Assembly: GCA_003339415.1 (NCBI GenBank)
Contig: PDHQ01000284.1
Location: 1 to 43,844, forward strand
Source: Ophiocordyceps camponoti-saundersi (nom. inval.)
Lineage: Eukaryota; Ascomycota; Sordariomycetes; Hypocreales; Ophiocordycipitaceae
Length of the DNA stretch: 43,844 bases
Reading direction: 5' to 3'
Numbering within the stretch: the first letter of the stretch is position 1; each line of letters starts with the position of its first letter. The notes below the pieces were generated by a model. That model made no database searches. It was not told the DNA's origin and saw nothing but the letters and a program-made list of their open reading frames with translations. This document shows positions 14,183-25,166 of this stretch, piece after piece. Position numbers and translations under genes: made by a program.

Positions 14183-15067
14183 TATATTTATTTAATTATA
14201 ATAAAGTTATTAAATATAAAAAATAAGTTATTAAATTATATTAAAGTTTTAAATAAAATTTTAAAAGCTATAATTTATATTATAAAGTTTATATTTAAGT
14301 TATAATAGCTTTAAATATAATTTATAATTGTTTTTAATATTATAATTAAATAAAAATTAGCTTTACTTTTAATATAACTTTTAAAGTTAACTTTTATAAT
14401 TTATATTTATATACTTTTCTTTCTCTTTTTTAACTAAATTATTGCTATTTTTTTAATATACCTTATATAAGCTCCTTTTATAGTAAATAATAATTTCTTT
14501 TTTATATTATAAAGAAAACTTTTTTTAAAATTACTTAGTAAGGTTAAGGTAAATATAACTTAAGCTTATATTTAATATCTTTTTTATTCTTATTTAGCTT
14601 TTTTTATAATTATTATTTTATAAAAAAAAATAATAAAAATCTCCTTAATCTTTTTTATATAATTAAGGTAGCTTAAGTTTAAGTTTAGTTTACTTTAAGT
14701 TTATTATATATTATTATTATTACTTATAATATATAAAATATATTAGCTAATATAAAGCTTATTAGTTTTAATATTATATAGTTTTTTTTCTTTTTTATTA
14801 TTTAAAGCTAATATAAGCTTTTAATTCTTATTATATTTTTTATTATTATTAATAGTTTCTAACTAATAAATAAATAAATTTAAGCCGCGTTTAAGGTATA
14901 TTACTTACTTTATTTTACTTCTAAAACTATATTATTTACTATTATATCTATAACTACCTCTAGCCTTAACTTAATTAAGTAATATATTACTTTATTTTTT
15001 AAGGAGAATTTAATACTATTATTTTCTTATATTATAGTTATAAATCGCGCTTTATATTAAGCGTATA
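14183..15067. other. AT-rich RIP-mutated block, host of the first 1.8-kb LTR element
   Basis: I see no gene, almost no TG/CA, and only long runs of A/T with scattered GC. It probably continues at 16,844-17,368 on the other side of the inserted LTR element, since the inserted element has its own target duplication. It is likely another dead repeat, but I find no second copy in this window. Confidence 0.5.
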
Positions 15068-15277
15068 TATAATAGTCTTACTAAGGCGATTATAAAAGTA
15101 AGCTAAAGTAAAGTTATAATTAAAGCTATTAAAGAGAGGAAAGAGAGGGGAGAGAAGCCCCCCTCCTAAGCTAGCTATATACCCCGCGTAATAACTAAGC
15201 GCTATCGGGAAAACCTAAATATATCCGCTATAATCCCCCCTATCTAGCTACGATTAGTTATAAACTAATCCCTTATA
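15068..15277 (+). repeat. Left LTR of the 1,776-bp element, copy 1
   Basis: The 210-bp repeat has the same length as the three other LTRs of this family in the window. The differences I checked are transitions. Confidence 0.85.
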
Positions 15278-16633
15278 TAGCCCCCTCCTTAAGCTAGCTA
15301 AAGAGGTAAAAGCGTAAGACGGAAAAGTTACGTATTATTATATTAGCGAGATATTTTATATAGTCCCTAGCTAATAGCTTAATAGCTTTTATAAAGATAA
15401 AGATAAAAGGGCGGAAAAGCTTTTTTATAGCTTAAGAAATTAAATCTTAATTCTTATAAGGAAAATTCTAATAAGCTTAGAATTATAATATTACTTAAAG
15501 TAAAAATTAATAAACTTATATATTAATAGTAAAAACTTACTTATATAGCTAGTATATAAAATTAAATAATATTATATTAATTATAGAAAGCTTAAAAGAT
15601 ACCCCGATTATAGTAAATAGTAAAGCTAGCTATATATTTATCGCTATATACCGCTAGCGCTAGTTTATAAGCTAAGGCGTAATATAATTATAGTATATAC
15701 TTATTAATAAATCTACGCGCTTAAATTACGCGTAAACTATCTTTATATAAAGTAATATAACGAAGCTAAAAATTACCTAAGCTATAATATTTAGCGTATA
15801 CTTATTCCTCCTTACTCGTAATCCCCTTAATTAAAATATTTTAAATTTATTACTAATTACCCCGCTTTATTTATAAAAAGCTTTAACTTTAATATCCTTA
15901 TTTATTTATAAAGCTTTAGATAATTATACTTAAAATAACTAATTTAGTTATACTAATAGTAACGCTAGCGCTTAGTAATACTAAAATAAAATTATATAAA
16001 TACGATATTTATTAAATTAGTAGAAAAGGGGGGCGGTAAATTAACTAATATATTAGGAATATTCCTAAAACTAAATATTTTATTAAAACTTTAGAGAAAG
16101 CTAGCGAAGGCCGCATATATTATAAGCTAGTTCTTATAATTTAAGCGCTTTTATAGCTTTTTATATAGCCCGGAAAAAAGTAAAATAATCTTAATATAAT
16201 TAGATTAATATAATAATCCGGCCTCGAAAAAAGTATATTCTTACCTTATAATATATTCTCTAAGGGGCTTTAATAGCCCTTAATATATCCTAATTAAGGA
16301 AAAACTTACTTAGCGCTTCTTATAACTCTCCTTAAGAAGCTTAGAGATATATATTAAAAAAGCTTTAAGCTAGTAAGAAAAATCTATAGCTATAATAACG
16401 TATAGAAAGAATATTTATTAGAAGGTACTAAGATAAGAAAAGATATAGTAAAACTAAGACTTAGGCTCCCTAATTATAGCTCCGTTAATTAGAAATTTAA
16501 TATATATAGTAGCTAATTAAAAATTTAAGCTAAAATAAGCTAAGAGTAGCTTTAATATAAGTAAAATTTAATAATATTCTATATTAAGATTTTACTCTTA
16601 TATTTAGTTAGTAGTAAAAGGAGCTTTAATTAA

Positions 16634-16843
16634 TATAATAATCTTACTAAGGCGATTATAAAAGTAAGCTAAAATAGAGTTATAATTAAAGCTATTAAAG
16701 AGAGGAAAGAGAGGGGAGAGAAGCCCCCCTTCTAAGCTAGCTATATACCTTACGTAATAACTAAGCGCTATTAGGAAGACCTAAATATATCCGCTATAAT
16801 CCCCCTTATCTAGCTATAATTAGTTATAAACTAATCTCTTATA
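16634..16843 (+). repeat. Right LTR of the 1,776-bp element, copy 1
   Basis: This is the partner of 15,068-15,277. A purine-rich run (about 16,614-16,623) lies shortly before it, as expected for a degenerate polypurine tract. Confidence 0.85.
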
Positions 16844-17368
16844 ATATATTACTTTTCCTTATAAGCTTTTCTTAGCTAATTTTATTAAATATTAAAAAAA
16901 ACTTTAATTTATTAGAATTTTTATAAGTAAACTTTAAATATTAAACTATTTTAGCTAATTTAAAAAAGAAGCGTTTTTTAAGATTATATTAAGTTTTTAA
17001 AAATCTATAAAATTTACTTTTTAAGGTATAAAATAAAATATTTATTTTATTTTACTTATTATAAAAAATAATCTTATTAAAACTTATTTTATTTTTTAAG
17101 TTTATTAAAAAAATATTAAAATTCTTCTTTTTATTTAAAATTTTTCTTATATTCTTATAATATACTTTTCCTAAATTAAAGTAAGAGGGGTTTAGCTATT
17201 TTATTAAAGTAGCTAATATAAAAGTACTTTAAGTAGCTTTTTTAATTAAAGCGAATATTTTTTTATATATCTTAAATATAGTTAAAGCTTCTTAATAAGT
17301 TTTTTTTAATATAAAAATTTTAATTTTCCTAAGTTAATTTATTTTAAAATCTTATAATTTATACTTAT
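16844..17368. other. AT-rich RIP-mutated block between the two LTR elements
   Basis: This is the continuation of the AT-rich DNA that hosts the first LTR element. No gene, no surviving TG/CA cluster and no second copy were found. Its last five bases (CTTAT, 17,364-17,368) are the target duplication of the next element. Confidence 0.5.
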
Positions 17369-17578
17369 TATAATAGTCTCACTAAGGCAACTATAGAAGT
17401 AAGCTAAAGTAAAGTTATAATTAAAGCTATCGAAGAGAGGAAGGAGAAAGGAGAGAAGCCCCCTTCCCGAGCTAGCTATATACCCCGCGCGATAACTAAG
17501 CGCTATCGGGAAAACCTAAATATATCCGCTATAATCCCCCCTATCTAGCTACGATTAGTTATAGACTAATCCCTTATA
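17369..17578 (+). repeat. Left LTR of the 1,776-bp element, copy 2
   Basis: The 210-bp direct repeat keeps one unmutated CTCACTAAGGCAAC stretch near 17,378, where the other LTRs show T for C or G for A. It is therefore close to the ancestral sequence at that site. Confidence 0.88.
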
Positions 17579-18934
17579 TAGCCCCCTCCTTAAGCTAGCT
17601 AAGGAAGTAAGAGCGTAGGACGGAAAAGTTACGTACTACTACGCTAGCGAGATACTCTATATAGTCCCTAGCCGATAGCCTAATAGCCTCCGCGGAGATA
17701 AGGATATAAGGGCGGAAAGGCTCCCTTATAGCCCGGGGAATTAAACCCCGATCCCTATAAGGAAGATTCTAATAAGCTTAGAATCGTAGTACCTCTTAAG
17801 GTAAGAATTAATAAACTTATATACTAGTAGTAAAAACTTACCTATATAGCTAGCGTATAGGACTAGGTAGTACTATGCTAGTCGCGGGAAGCTTAGAGAA
17901 TACCCCGTTCGCGGTAAATAGTAGAGCTAGCTATATACTTATCGCTATATGCCGCTAGCGCTAGTTTATAAGCTAAGGCGTAATATAACTACGGTATATA
18001 CCTACTAATAAATCTACGCGCCTAAGCCGCGCGCGGACTATCCCTATATAAGGTAACGTAATAAGGCTAGAAATTACCTAAGCTATAATATTTAGCGTAT
18101 ACTTATCCCTCCTTACTCGTTATCCCCCTAATTAAAATACTCTAGATCTACCTCTAACTTCCTTACTCCGCCCGTAAAAAGCCCTAACCCTAATATCCCC
18201 GTTTACTTACGAAGCTTCAGGTAGTTACGCTTAAAATAACTAATCTAGTTATACTAATAGTAACGCTAGCGCTTAGTAGTACTAAAATAAGATTATATAA
18301 ACGCGATATCTATTAGGTTAGTAGAAAGGGGGGGCGGTAAATTAACTAGCGCGTTAGGAATATTCCCGGAACTAAATACTTTATTAAAGCCTCGGAGAAA
18401 GCTAGCGAAGGCCGTATACGTTATAAGCTAGTTCTTACGATCTAAGCGCTCTTATAGCTCCTTACGTAGCCCGGATAAGAGTAGAATAATCTTAATATAG
18501 TCGAACTAATATAATAGTCTAGCCTCGAAGAGGGCATATTCCTACCTCGTAATATATTCTCTAAGGGGCTTTAACGGCCCCTAATATATCCTAATTAAGG
18601 AAAGACTTACTCGGCGCTTTTTATAACTTTCCCTAAGAAGCTCGGAAACGTACGCTAAAAAGGCTTTAAGCTAGTAAGAAAAATCTATAGCTATAGTAAT
18701 ATATAGAAGGAATATTTACTAGAAAATGCTAAGATAAGAAAAAATATAGTAGAACTAAGACTTAGACTCCCTAATTATAGCTCCGTTAATCGTAAATTTA
18801 GCACGTATAGCGGCTAGCTAAGAATCTAGGCCGGAACGAGCTAAGAGTAGCTTTAATATAGGTAGAATTTAATAGCGTTCTATGCTAAAATCTTACTCTT
18901 ACGTTCGGTTAGCGGTAAGAGGAGCTTTAATTAA

Positions 18935-19144
18935 TATAATAGTCTTACTAAAGCGATTATAGAAATAAGCTAAAGTAAAGTTATAATTAAAGCTATCGAA
19001 GAGAGGAAGGAGAAAGGAGAGAAGCCCCCTTCCTAAGCTAGCTATATACCCCGCGCGATAACTAAGCGCTATCGGGAAGACCTAAATATATCCGCTATAA
19101 TCCCCCCTATTTAGCTACGATTAGTTATAGACTAATCCCTTATA
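18935..19144 (+). repeat. Right LTR of the 1,776-bp element, copy 2
   Basis: This is the 210-bp partner of 17,369-17,578 and ends CCCTTATA immediately before the CTTAT target duplication. Confidence 0.88.
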
Positions 19145-19775
19145 CTTATAATTATATTATTTTTATACGCTATTATTATATTATAATTCTATTAGCTATA
19201 TTTTAAGAAAAGATAATTATAATTATAATTTAGTTTTTACTAAAACTTTATTTTATTTTAAAGTTTAGTATTTTTAAAATAAGTTTTTTAATTATTAAAA
19301 AGTTTAATATATAGCTTTAAATATATACTTTAAAATAAGTTATAATTTAAGTTATATATAAAATCTTTTCTACCTTATATATAAATAAAAAAATAAATTA
19401 TATATTTTTTTAATTACTTAAAAGTAAAAAGTAAGCTTAAAATAATATTATAGCTTAGAAATATATTAAGTAAATAATAATATTAATACTATATATAAAG
19501 ATTTTAAGCTAAAGAGAGAAAAGAAAAAAAAATTTATAAGTAAAATGTTAATAAAATATATAAGAGTATATATTAGTAAAAATAAGAAAAAAATATAATA
19601 AAGTTTTAATATAAAAGTAATTATATTTTCTAGTAATTTGTCTTAAGGTTTTTTTAAGGTAATTTTATAATAAGGTTTCTAAAAGTTATATAACTATTAG
19701 CGGAAATCCTTAAAAATTACTATAAAATATTCTAAGGGAAATCCTTATAAGTGCTAGTACGTGATATATAATAAT
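19145..19775 (+). repeat. Repeat family B, copy B1
   Basis: The reverse complement of 39,841-40,500 aligns with this stretch almost throughout. For example TTAAGGTTTTTTTAAGGTAA near 19,645 matches its counterpart near 39,970. The right end carries two GGAAATCCTTA motifs and the word AAGTGCTAGTA, also found in B2. The two copies are in opposite orientation about 20 kb apart. It is non-coding, possibly a small transposon or solo LTR. The second LTR element inserted at its left edge. Confidence 0.7.
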
Positions 19776-20360
19776 AAGAGCCTAGGTTATAATATTTCTC
19801 TTTATTTTTAGCTCTCTTTAGGCAGGCAGAGATAGCCTTCTTTAGGCCCCTTTTATCTATTATTTTAGCCGTCTTTAGGCAGTAATAGCCTTCCTTAAGC
19901 AGGAAGGTAGGAAAAAGGCGTTAAGCGGTATACTTAAAGGGCTACGTAGCGTAGAATACCCCCCCTATTAATTTTTATATATATTTGCTTTTTCCTAATA
20001 AGGATTATTTAGGTAGCTAGGTAAGGAGTTTTATAAGGGGCCTTTATATATAATATTTAATTATATTAATTATAATATTAATAAACTATACTTTATATAA
20101 CTTTAATATTATAATATATATTTAATTTTATAAATAATTTAAATATTTTATAAAAGCTTTAGATTTTAAGAAAACTCTTATTTTTATAATATACCTTTTT
20201 TTTAATAATTAATAAGAAAATAATTTTTCAAGTAATATTATATTTTTTTCTTTATAGCTATTAATATTAAATAAGCTATATAATTTTAATTCTACTTATT
20301 ATTATAAATTTTTTAAAAAATAATATTTTTATAATAATATATTATAAGTTTTTTATAATA
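19776..20360. other. Mixed spacer with short TTTAGGC repeats
   Basis: Bases 19,776-19,960 are less RIP-damaged than their surroundings. They contain CTTTAGGCAG, CTTTAGGCCC and CTTTAGGCAG at about 19,815, 19,840 and 19,872, with a related CTTAAGCAGG after them. The rest is AT-rich. No gene is seen. Confidence 0.5.
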
Positions 20361-20478
20361 TATTTTTTTATTTTTTTATTTTTTTATTTTTTTATTTTTT
20401 TATTTTTTTATTTTTTTATTTTTTTATTTTTTTATTTTTTTATTTTTTTATTTTTTTATTTTTTTATTTTTTTATTTT
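20361..20478. repeat. (TTTTTTTA)n microsatellite
   Basis: This is a regular tandem of an 8-base unit, seven T and one A, about 15 copies. Slippage is the simplest origin. Confidence 0.95.
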
Positions 20479-20893
20479 TAAAAGTATAATAGTTATTTTT
20501 ATAAATTTTTTATTATTTTATTAATAAATATAAAGAATATTTAAAATTACTTAATAATTATATTAATTAATATTCTCTAATTATATTATATTTTTTAATT
20601 ATTAAACTTTATAATATTTATTAAAATATTTTCTAAATTTAGTTATTTAGCTATAGCTATTATAAGCTTTTTTAGCTTTAATAAGCTTATTTTTACTTTT
20701 ATTAATATTATTTTTCTTAATAAAGCTTATATTATAATATAGTTTATTTAAATAAATCTTTTATAAGTTTTAAAAATATATAATATTAACTTAAGATCCT
20801 TATATTATAATATAATAATACTTACTTTAGCTAAGTAAACCTTTTATAAGATTTTAATATAAAGAATAATATTATTATTATAAAAATTATATA
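20479..20893. other. AT-rich RIP-mutated block adjoining the gene island
   Basis: There is no gene and TG/CA are absent until about 20,907. I found no second copy in the window, so the repeat that attracted RIP here lies elsewhere, or mutation spread into unique DNA. Confidence 0.5.
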
Positions 20894-21403
20894 ATTAAGC
20901 GCGATAAGCATATAACTTATTACACTATATAAGCTATCGCGGATCGGGCTATATTATATTAATACGAAGTCTAACTCTAGTGGCCCCTCTACTAATTTAG
21001 CATAAGTATACGAACCTAACCGGGCTTAAGCCCTTAGTAGGTCGCAGCCAAGACTATAGGGTGTGGCATATAATAACTTCTAAACGTGAAAACCTGAGTA
21101 CCGAAACACGCTCTGCCTAATATTAAGTCGGCAGGTTATTTCCACGAGATTGTTTTAGCTTCGAAGCCGCTAGAAGCTGTTTTTTCACGGTTTTACTTTA
21201 GTAGACATGTAAAGGGTATATACATCTACCTCTTACCCATATGCCTCGTAATAGCGAGATTGGCACATAATAGATAGCATTGTGCTATGGAAGCTATCAT
21301 GACATAATAGACTTCCTATAAAAAGTCATCAGAAGTCGATTAAAGGGCAAGAGGCGACAATAAAGCAGTAGAATCGATACGCGAGAGACCATACTTAGTG
21401 GCT
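20894..21403. other. RIP-free 3' flank of the BAR protein gene
   Basis: TG and CA return abruptly near 20,907 and base composition becomes normal. The stretch follows the stop codon of the minus-strand BAR gene, so the part next to 21,403 is its 3' untranslated region and terminator. A 12-bp palindrome, GGGCTTAAGCCC, lies at 21,022-21,033. I see no other gene. Confidence 0.6.
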
Positions 21404-22663
21404 CTAGGGCGTAGCCTCACGACGTTTCCGATAAACAGCCTGAAAACATGAGCAACAGCTTAACAATTTTGCATTGGGGCCCATACCTCTTGTTCCGTCT
21501 GTAATTCACCAATGATAGGAGCTAGCTCGTTCAACAGTTCGTATGCCTTCTTGTGATATTCGACTTGGGCGGCGATGAGCTCCACAAGATTGTGAAGTGG
21601 TTCTGGGGAATCGAGAACCTGTCAAAATATTAGCATGCCCGATGGTCATCGAATCTTATCTGTCTCCTAACGTTTTTCATGACACCGACAGCCTCCTCGG
21701 TCTGGGTAACGAAGTCGTCCTCTGCCTTCTCAATCTCCTCCTGAGCCTCTGGGCTAAGTTCCTGTTCTTCCTGCGGGCTGGCGAGATAGCCCTGGCCGCC
21801 GAGCTTGAAGGCTGTTCCCTTAGCTTGGGCCTTGGTAGTGTCGAGCGTCAATCTAGACTTTTCAACATTTCTTCTTGCACGTGCCGCGAAGGATAAATTG
21901 GTGTTTAACGTCGTGTTCCAGCCGGCGAGGAAGCGGCTCTGGATCTGAGAATCCTGGGCCAGCCGAGCCTCACCCACTCGTTCCATGGCAAGGGCATATT
22001 TCTCGAGGGCAGTGGCCAGGGGATCTTCGCCTGCGCCGGTGTGGTTCTGGTGAAGAAGCTGGCTGCTGGACAAGCTAGCGCGGGCAATGGCGTGGCTAAA
22101 TGTCTTTGGCTGAGGTTTTGCTGAAGGAGGGGCAACAAGGGCCGCCTGAGCCTCTGCCGTCGTCGCCGCAGACGAGAGAAGGCTTACTTTCTCGCTCACG
22201 GTGCGGCCAAGATCCTGAAAAGTTTCCCTGATGTTGGGTGGGTAGTCATAAGATTCGTTTGCATATTGTGAACTTCACCAAAGTTAGCCGCAATGGGGGT
22301 AGGAAAGGACGTAAGCATGCCGACTCACGTCACAGCAAAAAGCTTTTGGTGAGCTTGCTTCAGGGCGTCCACCTTCTTTTCGAGATCGATGTAGTCGGCG
22401 GGCAGTTGGGTCTGATAGATAAGCAGGTATATCAGCTTCGGCGGAAAATAAAAGCTATCATCCTGAGCGAGGCCAATAGTCGCACCTTGCCATCGGCCTG
22501 ACCGAGAAGCTGCTCCTTAGTGAGCTGCAGCGTTCGCGACGCAAAGGGGGTGAGTTGCGCTCCGAAGTTTCTGTCGCATGCAAATCAACGCTCGAACTCT
22601 TTCCTCGGACGAGATCTTCAAGCGAACTCACGACAAATTTTTGCCAAAGTTTTTGAAATCCAT
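21404..22663 (-). CDS. gvp36: Gvp36-type BAR domain protein
   Basis: The product is a cytosolic and membrane-associated BAR protein of the fungal Gvp36 family, which in yeast acts at Golgi vesicles and in endocytosis and vacuole function. My spliced model has six exons: 22,663-22,632, 22,570-22,486, 22,411-22,329, 22,272-21,672, 21,618-21,487 and 21,439-21,404. They total 969 nt, or 322 aa plus stop, the usual family length. All five introns (61, 74, 56, 53 and 47 nt) are GT..AG, with CTGAT- or CTAAC-like branch sites in some. Seen in the protein: an amphipathic N-terminus (MDFKNFGKNLS, then TPFASRTLQLTKEQL), the LPADYIDLEKKVDALKQAH helix, the DYPPNIRETFQDLGRTVSEK block, KTFSHAIARASL, and a C-terminal helix VEYHKKAYELL ending RKRREATP. 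The start has a good context (G at -3, G at +4). There are no stops or RIP damage. The next gene upstream on this strand is EXO70, also in vesicle traffic. Confidence 0.92.
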
Positions 22664-23194
22664 TTCCTGGATGTATCTGGGTAAAGACTTTGTGTGTATG
22701 TGTGGGTATGGTGGCAATGGCAGGTAGGCAGGTATGTAGAGATGACGTGTGACTGATAACGACCGTGGAGGGGGTGTTAAGAGATGGGCCAAAGTAAAAG
22801 AAAGCTTGCTCGGAGATGAGATGATTTTCAGCCTCAAGTGTCAGCCCACCTCACTGTACCAGTCTCTCCCGCTCTCTCTTTAACGTCGCCCCTTTCTGCC
22901 GTGGGGCTGGGGCCTTTAGTCAACGCGTGAGCAAGATCTTGGCAAATATCACGTGATTTTCCATTCAAAGCTTGCCACTTGCCACGCATGACGCTAAAGT
23001 TGGCTATACCGGCTACCCGTACGTCCTAGGCTCGTTTCTCGCCTGGTAGGTATATTGAATACTCTTTAGTGAAAGAATTTTTTTCATACGATTCCTTTGG
23101 GATTCACATGGCCAAGCTTGAGCTCATATGCATAATGTATGTGGTATGTACGGATGTACTACCTACCTACCTAGCTAGTATAGTTCTAGAAGCT
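22664..23194. promoter_or_regulatory. Intergenic region: EXO70 3' end and BAR gene promoter
   Basis: The 531 bases separate two tandem minus-strand genes. The part next to 22,664 is the 5' leader and promoter of the BAR gene. It holds a GT-rich run (about 22,689-22,736), a pyrimidine tract on the plus strand (22,862-22,882), an ACGCGT (22,923-22,928) and an E-box palindrome (22,948-22,957). The part next to 23,194 holds the EXO70 3' untranslated region with an ACCTACCTACCTAGC microsatellite near 23,160. I see no TATA box that I would defend. Confidence 0.55.
22948..22957. promoter_or_regulatory. E-box palindrome ATCACGTGAT
   Basis: A perfect 10-bp palindrome with the CACGTG core of bHLH and bZIP factor sites (Cbf1-like) lies 285 bases upstream of the BAR gene start. 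Position and perfection suggest a regulatory site, but a single motif of this size can occur by chance. Confidence 0.35.
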
Positions 23195-25166
23195 CTAAGC
23201 GCTAAGACCAGCGAAGATAGCGGCAATACCCGACTTGTCATACTTAACGTATTTGCCTCTGCCTTTATCAATCTCATGATATCGGTCCCAAAAGCGATCA
23301 TAGAGAGGCTGGAGTTTTTGACGAATGTCGTCCCCCAGCATTGAGCGGACTTCTTTTTCCATGGCGAAAGAGCCATGCTTGGCAACCATGTCGTCGAAAC
23401 CGCCATTGAACTGAAGGAATTTCTCTTTGATTCTGTCTTTGTCCTTGCTGCTAAGACCCTTAACTACTGACGCCGAGTCGGCCTGACCGGATGCCGGTCG
23501 CTGTGAGCGGTTGGTGTGTATGGAATCGAACAGGTAAATCGAGAGATCTTTGCACATGTCTGTGTATAGACCCGTCGCTTTCTTGCGCCATTTATCTAGA
23601 GTGGGTGCCATGCGGTGATCAAGATCCTTCCCCAGATCCGAGTCGCGAAGCATTCGCTCGACGACGACGGTGCAGTTACCTAGGAAAACGCCAGTCGCTG
23701 CTTTGTTCTTACCGAAGATGGCCAAGGCCTTATCACACAGAGCAGAAAGGAGGTTGTCAATGGTGTCTGAGCAGTAACTCTTAAAGAATTCCCGTCCATC
23801 TGCACCGATGTCGAAGTGGGAAATACTTGGGACTGCATCTCCTGAGCGACCGCTGAAAGACGCACCTGCTCTCCAACCGCCATCGTCCAGGAAAACCAAG
23901 ATGCTGGCGATAGGCTGCTGGAACTCATGCATTGCTTGAAGACGCTGCACCGTTTCGGACACGATAGGCACCGGAGAGCCATCTGGCGGCAGAGTCTGAA
24001 GATTTCCGATCCTGCGCTTAGTCTCCTCCAGGAGCTCGGGAAGTGATGCCTTAGCAGTCTCTCGGATGGGCTTCAGATTGTCGGAAATTGATGCTTTGAG
24101 CTCTCCGGTTCGCGTGCCTATTTGATCAGACAAGCCAGAAATGATCTCGGTGACCTCATAGGCTAAACAGCAATCAGTTCCCAAATGAGTCTTGACATGA
24201 GCGTTCAGCTCCCGGATAGTTCGTGCAAGTTCTGTCAACGCGGCTTCACAAGTCTTCCGAAACAAAGGTCCCCAATCATCGCGTGCAAAGATGCTACAAA
24301 CATTGTCGTACTCCGATAAAAATAGTCCTTTCATCGCCTGGGCATACGCCTCAATACTGTTTGTGCCAGGACGATATATCGCTCCCGAATTTTTTTTTTT
24401 AGCGGATGAGACACTTGCCGCAGCCGAGTTGGCCAGTGACTGGGACAAGTATGGGCCTCGAATTGCCGCGTACTTGCCGGCCACCGACGAGCTGTGGTTG
24501 CTGCCCTGTTGGCTGACTAGGTGGGAGTATATCAGGCCCAAACGGGCTATCAAATCCTGCGAAAGGACAGGAAACGGCTTGTCCTTGGCCACGAACTGGA
24601 GAGGCTCGATCAAGCGCGGTGTCTCTGTCTGAAGTAGCCTTTCGAAGTGGCTCTCGAGCTGAGAATTTCCGGCCTTGAGGAGACGGGTTAGGTCATTCAT
24701 GGTGTGCTGAGTGGCACGCAAGTTGGACGACTGCATATCCAGTAAAGATTTATTGAGACGATCTAGAGAAGCAAGGTAGCCCGAAAGGCCGGCATTTTCT
24801 GGGCCAGACCGAATAACGCTTTGCTCATCGTCTTTGCTATCGGCCGGCTGGCGCAGTCGTTGAATCGCGCCAAGTACGGCATCGACGTCTGCCTCTCCTT
24901 AGTCCATGTGCGCCAAATGAAAAGAGAGCGACAACGCCTTCCCGCTGCTTACTGTGTCCCAGCAACTGAAGACGCTGCGTTTCGCCATTTAATGGACCGG
25001 CGACTTCCCGCACTCTTTGGCTTGAGGCTTCTAGTCGGCCGAGGCATGCTTGGATTTTTCGGGTCAGTTGACTTGTCTGCTCTAGTCGGGAGTTGAGAAC
25101 GTCGACCTCAGCTCGCGCTTCCTCGTCGGCGACCTGATGCGCTGCGATAGAGAGATCTATTGCCAT
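23195..25166 (-). CDS. EXO70: Exocyst complex subunit Exo70
   Basis: Exo70 is the exocyst subunit that, with Sec3, tethers secretory vesicles to PI(4,5)P2 in the plasma membrane at growth sites such as hyphal tips. Model: exon 1 25,166-24,953, intron 64 nt (GTAAGC..GGCAG), exon 2 24,888-23,195; 1,908 nt, 635 aa plus stop, the normal fungal length. Residues 1-70 form the N-terminal coiled coil (DEEARAEVDVLNSRLEQTSQ, then KKIQACLGRLEA-like helices, and GPLNGETQRLQLLG). Splicing joins LLGH to NVDAVLGAIQRLRQPADS. Later blocks are KPFPVLSQDLIARLGLIY, GPYLSQSLAN, EYDNVCSIFARDDWGPLF and the Exo70 C-terminal domain to the end. The basic tail KGRGKYVKYDKSGIAAIFA corresponds to the lipid-binding C-terminus. 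The ATG at 25,166 has A at -3 and G at +4. An internal Met at codon 123 (24,736) is not the start. There is no RIP damage although dead transposons begin about 400 bases upstream. Confidence 0.96.

Larger units (their letters stand above)
15068..16843 (+). mobile_element. Non-autonomous LTR retrotransposon, copy 1 (1,776 bp)
   Basis: Two 210-bp direct repeats bound the element, 15,068-15,277 and 16,634-16,843, with a 1,356-bp interior. The LTRs start TATAATAGTC and end CCCTTATA, which fits the usual TG..CA ends changed to TA..TA by RIP. Directly after the left LTR comes TAGCCCCCTCC, a likely primer binding site (TGG... with TG changed to TA). The flanks are GTATA (15,063-15,067) and ATATA (16,844-16,848), consistent with a 5-bp target duplication with one G-to-A change. 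The interior is too short for gag-pol and no polymerase motif is visible, so it would have depended on proteins of another element. Strand is inferred from the primer site. This copy is more mutated than copy 2. Confidence 0.85.
17369..19144 (+). mobile_element. Non-autonomous LTR retrotransposon, copy 2 (1,776 bp)
   Basis: This has the same structure and exactly the same length as copy 1: LTRs at 17,369-17,578 and 18,935-19,144, interior 1,356 bp. A perfect 5-bp target duplication, CTTAT, lies on both sides (17,364-17,368 and 19,145-19,149). TAGCCCCCTCC directly follows the left LTR as a probable primer binding site. The GC content is visibly higher than in copy 1, so RIP was lighter. Parts of the interior (about 18,600-18,850) can be read as short protein-like stretches in more than one plus frame, so I cannot say whether it ever coded for anything. 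It is larger than classic TRIM elements and much smaller than autonomous LTR elements. Confidence 0.9.

Noticed and set aside
15068..19144. CRISPR array or tandem satellite from the four 210-bp repeats
   Set aside because: The spacing, TA..TA ends, primer-site position and 5-bp target duplications show two LTR elements.
21630..22199. A 189-aa protein starting with GTG at 22,199
   Set aside because: This is the largest exon of the BAR gene read through its donor at 21,671. The real start is at 22,663.
24736..24736. Met at 24,736 as the EXO70 start, giving a 513-aa protein
   Set aside because: The same frame continues upstream to 24,888 and splices to an N-terminal exon (ATG at 25,166) whose coiled-coil sequence is typical of fungal Exo70. 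The start at 24,736 would remove 122 conserved residues.
21597..25096. Plus-strand frames of 67-113 codons within the two genes
   Set aside because: All lie opposite or out of frame with the conserved EXO70 and BAR exons and show no family resemblance. They are antisense shadows.
24837..25166. A separate 109-aa protein starting at 25,166
   Set aside because: Its last 38 residues are intron read-through. The frame leaves the conserved sequence exactly at a GTAAGC donor.
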